Origin: Variovorax sp. DXTD-1
GTDB taxonomy: Bacteria; Pseudomonadota; Gammaproteobacteria; Burkholderiales; Burkholderiaceae_C
DNA: 64,000 nt
Reading direction: 5' to 3'
NCBI RefSeq assembly: GCF_003984625.1
Contig: NZ_RWKH01000029.1
Location: forward strand, 1-64,000
Shown here: positions 24,371-32,574 of the stretch, one piece after another
How positions within the stretch are numbered: the first letter of the stretch is position 1
How the letters are laid out: each line of letters starts with the position of its first letter
The notes under the pieces: model-generated
The model's database searches: none
Told to the model about the DNA's origin: nothing
Seen by the model: the letters and a program-made list of their open reading frames with translations, nothing else
Made by a program: the position numbers and the translations under genes

Positions 24371-25705
24371 TCAGCCGGGGTGCGACTGCGATGCCGTGTG
24401 GCCCGCGTTGCCGGCGGTTGCGGACGTTGCTGCGGCACGGCCCGCCGGCTGCGCGGCGCCGGGCGCGCTGCGGCCGAGGTTGGCGGCCACGATGCGATCG
24501 ACCTCTGCATTGGCACCGTCGTCGAGCTTGCTGTAGACCTGGGTCTGCGAAATGGCCGTGGCGCGCGGCGCATCGGCCAGCATCTTGCCGCCCTTCTGCG
24601 TGATGTCGATCTCCGCGTCCATCGAAAGGCCGATGCGCAGCGGGTTGGCCTTGAGCTGCTCGGGGTCGAGCGCAATGCGAACAGGCACGCGCTGCACCAC
24701 CTTGATCCAGTTGCCGGTAGCGTTTTGCGCCGGCAGCAGCGCGAATGCACTGCCGGTGCCCACGCCCAGGCCCGCGACCTTGCCGGTGTACTCGACCTTC
24801 TTGCCGTACACGTCGGCGGTGAGCTTCACGGGCTGGTCGATGCGGATGTTGCGCAGCTGCACTTCCTTGAAGTTGGCGTCGACCCACAGCTGGTTGAGCG
24901 GCACGATCGACATCATCGGCGTGCCGGCGGCCACGCGTTGGCCGAGCTGCACCGTGCGCTTGGCAACGTAGCCGTCCACGGGCGCGGGCATGGCCACGCG
25001 CTGCGTGGCGAGGTAGGCCTCGCGCACCTTGGCGGCGGCGGCCAGCACGCTGGGGTGCTGGGCCACGCTGGTGCCTTCGGTCAGCGACTGGTTGCTTGCA
25101 AGCTGCTCGCGCGCGGCCACCACGCCGGCCTGCGCCGCTGCGAGCTGGCTCTTGGCGTTGTCGAGCGCGGTTTCGGCGTGGTTGAGCTCTTCCTTCGAGA
25201 CCGCGCCGTTGCCCGACAGCGCGCGGCGGCGCTGCAGGTCGTCCTGCGCCTTGGCGATGTCGCTCTGCGCCTTGACGATGTCGGCCTGGCGCAGACTGAC
25301 CTGCGCCGCGAGCGAGCCGTTGTTGGCGTACAGCGTGCGCACCTGGCGCACAGCTTGCGCGAGCGCAGCCTCGGCCTGCTCGAGCGCCACCTTCGCATCG
25401 GCGGGGTCCAGCTGCACCAGCGGCTGGCCGGCCTTCACGAAGTCGGTGTCGTCGGCGTTGATGGCCATGACGGTGCCGCCGATCTGCGGCGTGATCTGGA
25501 TCACGTTGCCCTGCACGTAGGCGTTGTCGGTGTTCTCGTAGTGGCTGGCAACCAGCCATTCGTAGAGGCCCCAGCCGCCGCCGGCGACGATGACCACCGC
25601 GGCCAGCGCGGTGAGCGCGCGGCGGCGCTTGCCGTTGCCGGACGGGGCTTCAGGCGTTGCGGAGGCTGCAGTGGCAGCGGGCGTCGGAGTGTTGTTATCG
25701 CTCAT
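24371..25705 (-). CDS. emrA: HlyD/EmrA-family efflux periplasmic adaptor
   Basis: This 444-residue adaptor has a short cytoplasmic N-terminus, one membrane helix (RALTALAAVVIVAGGGWGLYEWLV) and a biotinyl-lipoyl half-domain (NVIQITPQIGGTVMAINADD). A long Ala/Gln-rich coiled-coil hairpin follows (~110-210), then the matching half-domain and a beta-barrel (KVEYTGKVAGLGVGTGSAFALLPAQNATGNWIK broken by family motifs). The C-terminus is a low-complexity Ala/Gly tail. It links EmrB to the outer-membrane channel. Confidence 0.92.
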   Translation of the reverse strand: MSDNNTPTPAATAASATPEAPSGNGKRRRALTALAAVVIVAGGGWGLYEWLVASHYENTDNAYVQGNVIQITPQIGGTVMAINADDTDFVKAGQPLVQLDPADAKVALEQAEAALAQAVRQVRTLYANNGSLAAQVSLRQADIVKAQSDIAKAQDDLQRRRALSGNGAVSKEELNHAETALDNAKSQLAAAQAGVVAAREQLASNQSLTEGTSVAQHPSVLAAAAKVREAYLATQRVAMPAPVDGYVAKRTVQLGQRVAAGTPMMSIVPLNQLWVDANFKEVQLRNIRIDQPVKLTADVYGKKVEYTGKVAGLGVGTGSAFALLPAQNATGNWIKVVQRVPVRIALDPEQLKANPLRIGLSMDAEIDITQKGGKMLADAPRATAISQTQVYSKLDDGANAEVDRIVAANLGRSAPGAAQPAGRAAATSATAGNAGHTASQSHPG

Positions 25706-25739
25706 GATGAAGTTCTTTCCGAAGACGAAAAAAGTCGGT

Positions 25740-27221
25740 TCAGTTCAGTGCGGCGGATGAAGCCGGCGCATTGGCCGTGGTCGTGGCTGGTGCTTGCCAG
25801 CCGCCGCCGAGGGCGCGCGCCAGGCCCACTTGCGTGTCGAGGGCGCGGGCGGCAAGGTCCACGGCCAGGCGGCGTTGTGCGAGCACGGCGGTTTCCGCGG
25901 TCAGCACGTTGAGGTAGTTGCCAAGGCCCGCGCGATAGCGCTGCACGGCAATGTCGTAGGCGCCTTCGGCCGCGGTCTGCGCGTCGCGTTGTTCGGCCTG
26001 CTGGCGCGCGATCGACTGCGCGCTCGACACCTGGTCGGCCGCATCGCGCACCGCATCGATCACGGCGGCGTTGTAGCTCTCGATGGCGGCGTCGAGATCG
26101 GCCGCCTTGCCGCGCAGGTTGGCGCGCAGTTGGCCGCCTTCGAAGATCGGCAGATGGATGGCGGGGCCCACGCCCCACTGCTCGCTGCCCGACTTGAGCA
26201 GCTTGCCGAAGCCCAGGCTCTGGAAGCCGACGAAGGCCGTGAGGTTCACGTTGGGATAGAACTGCGTCTTGGCATTCGCCACGTCGCTGGTGGCGGCTTC
26301 GACGCGCCAACGCGCGGCCGCAATGTCGGCACGGCGGCCGAGCAGGTCGGCCGGAATGTTGGCCTGCAGCGCAATGGGCTTGACGGTTTCCAGCACCGGT
26401 GGCTTGAGCGATGCGGACACGTTGGGCTGGCCCACGAGCGCATCGAGCGCATGCTGCTGCAGCGCGATCTGTTCGTTGAGCGCTTCGATCTGCTGGCGTG
26501 CCTCGGGCAGGCCGCCTTCGCTCTGGCGCAGCTCGAGGCGAGTGTCGAGGCCGGCGGACACGCGGTCGCGCACGAGCTTGAGCGTTTCATCGCGCTGGGC
26601 CAGCGTGCGCTGGGCCACGCCAAGCTGCTCGTTCAACCGGGCCCATTGAAAGTAGCTGCGCGCCACGTTGCTGGCCAGCAGCACGCGCGCGGCATCGGCG
26701 TCGGCCGCGGCTGCGTTGGCGGCGCCGATAGCGGCCTCGAGCGCGGTGCGGTTCTTGCCGAAGAAGTCGAGCTCCCAGCTTGCGCCGAGCTGCAGCAGGC
26801 CGATGTTCTGGGTCGAACCGCCGAGCGGTGCAGGATAGATGTAGTTGCTGTTGAACTTCTGGCGGTTCAGGTCGAGCTCGCCGTTCACCTTGGGCTTCAG
26901 CGCCGACTCGGCAATGTCCGCGGAAGCCTGCGCCCGCGCGAGGCGTGCACGTGCCACCTGGAGGTTCGGATTGCCGGCCACGGCCTGGTCGACCAGCGTG
27001 TTGAGTTGCGCGTCGCCGAATGCCCGCCACCATTGGCTGTCGACACTGGGCACGACCGCGGCGCTGGTGTCCGCGGCAATGCCGAGCGACGACGCATCGC
27101 GCAGCCTGGCATGCGAACCGATGCCGGCCATGTCGGCACAGCCGGCCAGCGCAACCACCAGCAGCGCGGCGGCCATGACGGGGGCGCGCCGCACGGCGCA
27201 GGCAGCAAAAGAATCAGTCAT
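25740..27221 (-). CDS. NodT-family outer-membrane efflux lipoprotein
   Basis: This 493-residue protein begins with a lipoprotein signal (AAALLVVALAGC) and has the two outer-membrane efflux repeats, each starting with a LNTLVDQAVAGNPNLQVARARL-like helix pair. PNVSASLKPP and a NVNLTAFVGFQSLG motif mark the strand regions. It forms a trimeric channel for EmrAB. The ATG at 27221 overlaps the marR stop by 8 bp, so it is coupled to the repressor gene. Confidence 0.9.
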   Translation of the reverse strand: MTDSFAACAVRRAPVMAAALLVVALAGCADMAGIGSHARLRDASSLGIAADTSAAVVPSVDSQWWRAFGDAQLNTLVDQAVAGNPNLQVARARLARAQASADIAESALKPKVNGELDLNRQKFNSNYIYPAPLGGSTQNIGLLQLGASWELDFFGKNRTALEAAIGAANAAAADADAARVLLASNVARSYFQWARLNEQLGVAQRTLAQRDETLKLVRDRVSAGLDTRLELRQSEGGLPEARQQIEALNEQIALQQHALDALVGQPNVSASLKPPVLETVKPIALQANIPADLLGRRADIAAARWRVEAATSDVANAKTQFYPNVNLTAFVGFQSLGFGKLLKSGSEQWGVGPAIHLPIFEGGQLRANLRGKAADLDAAIESYNAAVIDAVRDAADQVSSAQSIARQQAEQRDAQTAAEGAYDIAVQRYRAGLGNYLNVLTAETAVLAQRRLAVDLAARALDTQVGLARALGGGWQAPATTTANAPASSAALN

Positions 27222-27750
27222 TTTTTTCTCCACGGGCTGCAAGGGCCTGCGCGTTGTCGAGGATGCGGCGCAGATAGCCCTTGAGCTGCTCCCATTCCTC
27301 TTTGGTGAAACCCGCCAGGTGTTCGTTCTGCACGCGGCTGAGCACGTACGGCACTTCCTTGGCGGCGGCGCGGCCTTCTTCGGTGAGTTCGATGTTGACC
27401 ACGCGACGGTCTTCGAGCGATCGCACACGGCGGCACAGGCCCTTGGCTTCGAGGCGGTCGAGCAGGCGCGTCATCGCACCCGTGTCGAGTTCACAGGCGC
27501 GGGCGAGTTCGGCCACCGTGGTGGCGGCGCCGACGTGCAGCTTGTACAGCGGCAGCCATTGCGGAAAGGTCGGGCTGCCGGGCTCGCACATGCGGGTTTC
27601 GACCGCCTGCGCCACCGCACTCAAGATGCGGCGCATGAGATAGCCGATGCTCTCTTCGGCCTGGTAGGTCTCGGCGCGATAGAAGTCGGCCGGCCGGCGC
27701 TCGGCGCCTCCAGAAGCCGGCGGGACTTGCGGGGTGTCTGTATCGCTCAT
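27214..27750 (-). CDS. MarR-family transcriptional regulator of the efflux operon
   Basis: This 178-residue winged-helix repressor has recognition-helix and wing segments ATTVAELARACELDTGAMTRLLDRLEAKGLCRRVRSLEDRRVVNIELTEEGR (shown as the standard MarR order; DxRxxxxxLT is clear). The start at 27750 is chosen because upstream codons run into the promoter region. It is the first gene of the efflux operon, and an inverted repeat lies directly upstream. It probably represses the operon and is released by exported aromatic compounds, as for EmrR. Confidence 0.9.
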   Translation of the reverse strand: MSDTDTPQVPPASGGAERRPADFYRAETYQAEESIGYLMRRILSAVAQAVETRMCEPGSPTFPQWLPLYKLHVGAATTVAELARACELDTGAMTRLLDRLEAKGLCRRVRSLEDRRVVNIELTEEGRAAAKEVPYVLSRVQNEHLAGFTKEEWEQLKGYLRRILDNAQALAARGEKND

Positions 27751-27759
27751 GGCCTGAAT

Positions 27760-27781
27760 ATTAGTTGCCTCAGCAATTATT
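27760..27781. promoter_or_regulatory. Inverted repeat, probable MarR operator
   Basis: ATTAGTTGC (27760-27768) and GCAATTATT (27773-27781) form an imperfect palindrome around CTCA, with a perfect TTGC-N4-GCAA core. It sits in the 76-bp space between the divergent marR and ABC-exporter genes, so it could control both. Confidence 0.55.
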
Positions 27782-27826
27782 GTCAAGGCTGCCTTTGTGA
27801 AGGCAAGGGTCGGTAGAATCCGCGCC

Positions 27827-29611
27827 ATGGCTTCTTCCCCCCTGTCCTCACCGGCCAAGGGCTCGCCCCGATCGCTGTCGGGCCTGAGCCCTTTTCTTCG
27901 GCCCTACCGCGTGCAGATCGTCCTGGCGGGCATTTTTCTGGTGATGGCTGCCGTCACGACGCTGGTGTTTCCGCTGGCGCTGCGAAGCCTGATCGACGGC
28001 GGACTGGTCAGCTCCGACAAGGGCGCGCAGACCATGGCGCTGCGCGAACATTTCGGCGCCCTCTTCGCCGTGGCCGTCGCGCTGGGCCTGTTCTCGGCGG
28101 CGCGCTTCTATACGGTGAGCTGGCTCGGCGAGCGCGTGACGGCGGATCTGCGCAACGCGGTCTACGGCCATGTGCTGCGCCAGAGCCCGGCGTTCTTCGA
28201 AACGACGCAGACCGGCGAAGTGCTGTCGCGCCTGACGGCGGACACCACGCTGGTACAGACGGTGGTCGGCTCGTCCCTCAGCATGGGACTGCGCAATGCC
28301 GTCATGGGCGTGGGCGCGCTGGCGGTGCTGATCTGGACCAACCCCTATGTGATGGTGCAGGTGCTGGGCATTCTGGTGCTGGTGGTGCTGCCGAGCATGT
28401 GGTTCGGCCGGCGGGTGCGCAAACTCTCGCGCGCCAGCCAGGACCGCGTGGCCGATTCGAGCGCCATCGCGGCCGAGGTGCTCAACGCGATTCCGGTGGT
28501 GCAAAGCTACACGGCCGAAGCGCGCGAAGCCGGCCGCTTCAATGCGTCAACCGAGAACGCCTTCAGAACGGCCGTGCGGCGCACCAAGGCGCGTTCGGTG
28601 CTGGTGGCATTCATCATCATCGCCACGTCGGCGGCGCTGCTCTGGGGCCTGTACCAGGGCACGCAGGCCGTGCTGCGCGGCGACATCACAGCCGGCCACC
28701 TCGGCCAGACGGTCGTCTACGTCGCCATTCTTGCAAGCGCGACCGCCGTGCTCGGCGAGGTCTATGGCGACCTGTTGCGGGCAGCGGGCGCGACCGAGCG
28801 CCTGATGGAGCTGTTGCACGCGCCGGCGGCCATCGTTTCGCCGGCGAATCCCGCGGCCGCGCCGGTTCCGGTGGCGGGCAGCGCCGTCAAGTTCGAGGCG
28901 GTCACTTTCCACTACCCCTCCAGGCCCGGCACGCCAGCGCTGAAAGACTTCAGCCTGGACATTGCTCCCGGCGAAACGGTGGCGCTGGTGGGTTCGAGCG
29001 GCGCGGGCAAAAGCACGGTGTTCCAGCTGCTGCTGCGCTACTACGATCCGCAGTCGGGCCGGCTGCTGCTCGATGGCGCGCCGCTGGCTTCATTGGCATT
29101 GCCGGACCTGCGCACCCGCATTGGCCTGGTGCCGCAAGACGCGGTGATCTTCTCGGCCAGCGCCTTCGAGAACATTCGCTATGGCCGCCCGGAGGCGACG
29201 GCCGACGAGGTGCATGCGGCTGCGCGCGCGGCCTTTGCACACGACTTTTTGCAAGCGCTGCCTGAGGGCTACGACACCTTCCTTGGCGAACGCGGGGTGC
29301 GCCTGTCGGGCGGACAGCGACAGCGCATCGCGATTGCACGCGCCATTCTCAAGAACCCGCCGCTGCTGCTGCTCGACGAAGCCACGAGTGCGCTCGATGC
29401 CGAGAGCGAGCGCATGGTGCAGGCCGCGCTCGAGTCGGCCATGGAAGGCCGCACCACGCTGGTCATTGCGCACAGGCTCGCCACGGTGCAGAAGGCCGAC
29501 CGCATCATCGTGCTCGACCATGGCGGCATCGTGGAACAGGGAACGCATGCCACGCTGGTGGCGCAAGGCGGGGTGTATGCCCGCCTGGCTGCGCTTCAAT
29601 TCACTGCTTGA
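27827..29611 (+). CDS. ABC exporter, fused transmembrane and ATP-binding domains (MsbA-like)
   Basis: This 594-residue half-transporter works as a homodimer. Six membrane helices fill the first ~320 residues, with SPAFFETTQTGEVLSRLTADT as an intracellular coupling region. The ATPase has Walker A GSSGAGKST, signature LSGGQRQRIAIARAIL, Walker B LLLLDEATSALD and the AHRLAT switch histidine. The ATG at 27827 is preferred over an in-frame GTG at 27797. It is divergent from the marR efflux operon. Its cargo (lipid or drug) cannot be read from the sequence. Confidence 0.9.
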   Translation: MASSPLSSPAKGSPRSLSGLSPFLRPYRVQIVLAGIFLVMAAVTTLVFPLALRSLIDGGLVSSDKGAQTMALREHFGALFAVAVALGLFSAARFYTVSWLGERVTADLRNAVYGHVLRQSPAFFETTQTGEVLSRLTADTTLVQTVVGSSLSMGLRNAVMGVGALAVLIWTNPYVMVQVLGILVLVVLPSMWFGRRVRKLSRASQDRVADSSAIAAEVLNAIPVVQSYTAEAREAGRFNASTENAFRTAVRRTKARSVLVAFIIIATSAALLWGLYQGTQAVLRGDITAGHLGQTVVYVAILASATAVLGEVYGDLLRAAGATERLMELLHAPAAIVSPANPAAAPVPVAGSAVKFEAVTFHYPSRPGTPALKDFSLDIAPGETVALVGSSGAGKSTVFQLLLRYYDPQSGRLLLDGAPLASLALPDLRTRIGLVPQDAVIFSASAFENIRYGRPEATADEVHAAARAAFAHDFLQALPEGYDTFLGERGVRLSGGQRQRIAIARAILKNPPLLLLDEATSALDAESERMVQAALESAMEGRTTLVIAHRLATVQKADRIIVLDHGGIVEQGTHATLVAQGGVYARLAALQFTA

Positions 29612-29621
29612 CCCTGTTGTC

Positions 29622-29640
29622 GCTGCGGCAAGTCCGCAGC
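29622..29640. terminator. Hairpin between convergent genes
   Basis: GCTGCGG/CCGCAGC forms a perfect 7-bp stem with a 5-nt loop between the ABC exporter stop and the DUF1178 stop. No T-tract follows on either strand, so it is a weak or Rho-assisted terminator at best. Confidence 0.35.
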
Positions 29641-29662
29641 ATAGACGCACCAGAGACGCAGC

Positions 29663-30127
29663 CTATTGCAGCGTTTCCTTGAGCGCCGCGGGAATCGGCA
29701 GCGGCATGACGGGAATGCCCTCGTCGAGCAGCGCTTCGGTCTGCTCGCGGGTCGCCTGGCCGCGGATACCGCGCTCTTCGGTTTCGCCGTAATGCATCTT
29801 GCGCGCCTCATCGGCGAAGCGGTCGCCGACGTCCTCGGTCTTTGCAAGAACTTCACGCACGGCGCGCATCCAGCGCGCCTCTGGAGACGATTCGACGGGC
29901 ACCCGGGCTGAAGATGCTGCGGGTGCCGGCGATGCGGCGGCCTCTGCGGGCGCCTTGGCATTGCCCAGGTTGAGGCGCGGTGCGCTCAACAGCTTGACGA
30001 TGCGCGTGTCGGCGCAGACCGGGCATTCGACCAGGCCATCGGCAAGTTGACTTTCAAAAGCTTCGTTGGACGCAAACCAGCCTTCGAAGCCGTGGCCGTG
30101 CGAGCAGCGGAGATCGAGAACCTTCAT
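29663..30127 (-). CDS. DUF1178 family protein
   Basis: This 154-residue cytoplasmic protein starts MKVLDLRCSHGHGFEGWF and has a small zinc-ribbon-like N-terminus, with C8 and the pair in VECPVCADT. An Ala/Pro-rich linker follows, then a conserved helical C-terminus (RWMRAVREVLAKTEDVGDRFADEARKMHYGE). The family is widespread in proteobacteria with unknown function. It is 7 bp downstream of the Nudix gene and the last of the long minus-strand run that includes nuo. Confidence 0.88.
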   Translation of the reverse strand: MKVLDLRCSHGHGFEGWFASNEAFESQLADGLVECPVCADTRIVKLLSAPRLNLGNAKAPAEAAASPAPAASSARVPVESSPEARWMRAVREVLAKTEDVGDRFADEARKMHYGETEERGIRGQATREQTEALLDEGIPVMPLPIPAALKETLQ

Positions 30128-30134
30128 GCGCGGA

Positions 30135-30740
30135 TTATCCCGCGCCGCCTTGCGAAGCGGTACCCTGCCAATCGAGCGCCCATGCGCCCGAAAGGACGTT
30201 CTGCAGCCACAGCGTGCAAGTGAGCGACTTCGCGTCGGTGATCTTGCCTTCGCGGCACCAGTCGGCCACTTCTTGCGGCGTGGCCGTGAACACGTCGAGG
30301 AATTCGCCGTGGTCGAGCTGGCGCGTGCCGAGCGAGAGGCCGCGCGCAAAGTAGATGTGGATGATCTCGGTGGAATACGCCACCGCCAGGTGCATGGCGC
30401 CGGCATAGGCCCATTCGCGCGCGGTGTAGCCAGTTTCCTCGAGCAGTTCGCGCTGGCCGCAAACCAGCGGATCTTCGCCCGCATCGAGCTTGCCGGCCGG
30501 AAACTCGACCATCACATGTCCGACCGGATAGCGGTATTGCCGCTCCAGCACCACACGGCCATCGTCAAGAAGGGGAACCACCACCACGGCGCCCGGATGA
30601 ATCACGTATTCGCGCGTGGCGGTATGCCCGTCGGGCAGCCGCACGGTGTCGCGGCAGACCTGGAGGAAATTGCCCTTGAGCAGAACCTCGCTGGCCGTGC
30701 GCTCTTCCTTCAGGTGCGAATCGATGGCGGGATCGGTCAT
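30135..30740 (-). CDS. NUDIX hydrolase (ADP-ribose pyrophosphatase-like)
   Basis: This 201-residue hydrolase has a complete Nudix box: the glycine of PAGKLDAGED, then QRELLEETGY. The fold matches ADP-ribose/ADP-sugar pyrophosphatases, which cut nucleoside diphosphates linked to another group. It begins 1 bp after the DUF2818 stop, so it is probably co-transcribed with the nuo operon. Breakdown of NAD-derived ADP-ribose would fit that setting, but this is an inference. Confidence 0.9.
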   Translation of the reverse strand: MTDPAIDSHLKEERTASEVLLKGNFLQVCRDTVRLPDGHTATREYVIHPGAVVVVPLLDDGRVVLERQYRYPVGHVMVEFPAGKLDAGEDPLVCGQRELLEETGYTAREWAYAGAMHLAVAYSTEIIHIYFARGLSLGTRQLDHGEFLDVFTATPQEVADWCREGKITDAKSLTCTLWLQNVLSGAWALDWQGTASQGGAG

Positions 30741-30741
30741 G

Positions 30742-31047
30742 TCAGTGCCTGTGTTTCATCAGGTAGCGCCAGGTGAAACCGGGAAAGGCCAGCACGATGA
30801 AGAGAGCACCGGTCACGGCGTAGAACTCCCAGCCCTGCGGGGCAATCTGCCCTGCCCGGCTCTCGAACAGCAGGCCGACGCCGCCGGCCACGAAGTACAG
30901 CACCACCAGTTCGGCGAGCCGCACCGCGAGCGGCTTGGGCTGCGTGGCCAGCGGCACGACACCGAACAACCGCTCATTGAGGAACGGCAGGTTGGCCGCC
31001 ACCAGCGCCACCAGCAGAACGACCCAGACCGACGCGGTTTGCGACAC
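30742..31047 (-). CDS. DUF2818 membrane protein, distal gene of the nuo operon
   Basis: This 101-residue protein has three hydrophobic segments and a basic C-terminus (WRYLMKHRH). I chose GTG at 31047 (MSQTASVWVV) because the family starts there; an in-frame TTG at 31056 would add three residues. It lies 15 bp after nuoN, a position it also takes in related bacteria. Its role in complex I is unknown. Confidence 0.8.
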   Translation of the reverse strand: MSQTASVWVVLLVALVAANLPFLNERLFGVVPLATQPKPLAVRLAELVVLYFVAGGVGLLFESRAGQIAPQGWEFYAVTGALFIVLAFPGFTWRYLMKHRH

Positions 31048-31062
31048 CGTGGGCAACCGCGA

Positions 31063-32550
31063 TCAGTTGGCCAGCGTGGCCACGATCGCCTTGGCGCACA
31101 GCGTCATGAGGCCGCCGGGAACAATGCCCAGCACGAGAATGAGCAGGCCATTGACCGAGAGCACGGCGCGCACGTCGCGCGGCGCCGACACGGTGCTGGC
31201 GGTAACGGGCGCATCGAAGTACATGACCTTGACCACGCGCAGGTAGTAGAAGGCGCCGATCAGCGACATGATCACCGCGAACACCGCAAGACCGATGTAG
31301 ATCGCCTGGCCCGAGGCGATCAGCGCCTGGAGCACCGCGAGCTTGGCGTAGAACCCGACCAGCGGCGGCAGGCCGGCGAGCGAGAACATCGCAATGGCCA
31401 TCACGCCGGCATACAGCGGGCTGCGCTGGTTCAGGCCGGCCAGATCGGTGATTTCTTCGCTTTCGAAGCCTTCGCGCGCCAGCAGCAGAATGATGCCGAA
31501 GCTCGCCAGCGTGGTCAGAACGTAGGTCACGATGTAGAACATCGACGCGCTGTATGCGAACTGCGCGTTGTAGGTGTTGCCGTTGACCACGCCCGCCACC
31601 AGGCCCAGCAGCATGAAGCCCATCTGCGCAATGGTCGAGTAGGCCAGCATGCGCTTGAGGTTGGTCTGCGCAATGGCGGCCAGGTTGCCCACCAGCAGCG
31701 ACGCAATCGCCAGCAGGGCCAGCATCTGCTGCCAGTCGATGGCCAGCGGCAGCAGCCCTTCCACCAGCAGCCGGATGATGATGGCAAAGGCGGCCAGCTC
31801 GGGCGCCGCGCCGATCAACAGCGTGACCGCGGTCGGTGCGCCCTGGTACACGTCGGGCACCCACATGTGGAAAGGCGCCGCCCCCACCTTGAAGGCCAGG
31901 CCCGCCACGATGAACACCAGGCCGAACACCAGCACCTGGTGGTTGACCTTGCCGCTGGCGATGATCTTGAACACTTCGTTCACGTCGAGCGAGCCGGTGG
32001 CGCCGTACAGCATCGAAAGGCCGTAGAGCAAGAAGCCGCTGGCCATGGCGCCGAGCACGAAGTACTTCATGGCCGCTTCGCTGGCCACCGCGTTGTCGCG
32101 GCGCAGCGCCACCAGGGCGTAGCTCGACAGCGTGAGCAATTCGAGACCCAGGTAGATCAGGAGGAAGTTGCTGCCCGAAATCATCACGAACATGCCCAGC
32201 AGCGCGAACATGCTGATGGTGAACAGTTCGCCGCCACGCAGCATCTCGCGGTCTGCCGCGTAGGGACGGCCGTAGACCAGCGTGACCATCAGCGCAACCG
32301 TGGCAAAGCACTTGAGCCAGTTGCCCATGGGGTCGCTCACGACCATGCCGCCAAAGCCGTAGATCGTCTTGCCGTCGTTGGCGGCCATGCCGGTCAGCAC
32401 GGCCACCACGGCCAGCGTGAGCAGTGTGAGGATGTAGGTTCGCGTGCGGCGGGGGCTGGTGGTCGACAGGTCGACCAGCGCAATGATGCAGGCCATGACC
32501 AGCAGCACGATTTCGGGGTAGATCGCGACCCAGCTGAGTTTGTCAATCAT
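31063..32550 (-). CDS. nuoN: NADH-quinone oxidoreductase subunit N
   Basis: This 495-residue antiporter-like membrane subunit of complex I has about 14 helices and takes part in proton pumping. Key segments are LELLTLSSYALVALRRDN, the broken-helix lysine region AAPFHMWVPDVYQGAPT, and LKRMLAYSTIAQMGFML. It is followed by DUF2818 and preceded by nuoM with a 24-bp gap. Confidence 0.97.
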   Translation of the reverse strand: MIDKLSWVAIYPEIVLLVMACIIALVDLSTTSPRRTRTYILTLLTLAVVAVLTGMAANDGKTIYGFGGMVVSDPMGNWLKCFATVALMVTLVYGRPYAADREMLRGGELFTISMFALLGMFVMISGSNFLLIYLGLELLTLSSYALVALRRDNAVASEAAMKYFVLGAMASGFLLYGLSMLYGATGSLDVNEVFKIIASGKVNHQVLVFGLVFIVAGLAFKVGAAPFHMWVPDVYQGAPTAVTLLIGAAPELAAFAIIIRLLVEGLLPLAIDWQQMLALLAIASLLVGNLAAIAQTNLKRMLAYSTIAQMGFMLLGLVAGVVNGNTYNAQFAYSASMFYIVTYVLTTLASFGIILLLAREGFESEEITDLAGLNQRSPLYAGVMAIAMFSLAGLPPLVGFYAKLAVLQALIASGQAIYIGLAVFAVIMSLIGAFYYLRVVKVMYFDAPVTASTVSAPRDVRAVLSVNGLLILVLGIVPGGLMTLCAKAIVATLAN

Positions 32551-32574
32551 CTCGTTCTCTTCTTCAGCGTGGAA

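Noticed and set aside
22781..25912. A 1043-codon open frame on the plus strand
   Set aside because: It is antisense to emrB and emrA, whose motifs are clear. Its composition (very high His, Arg, Gly) is what GC-rich DNA gives in the wrong frame.
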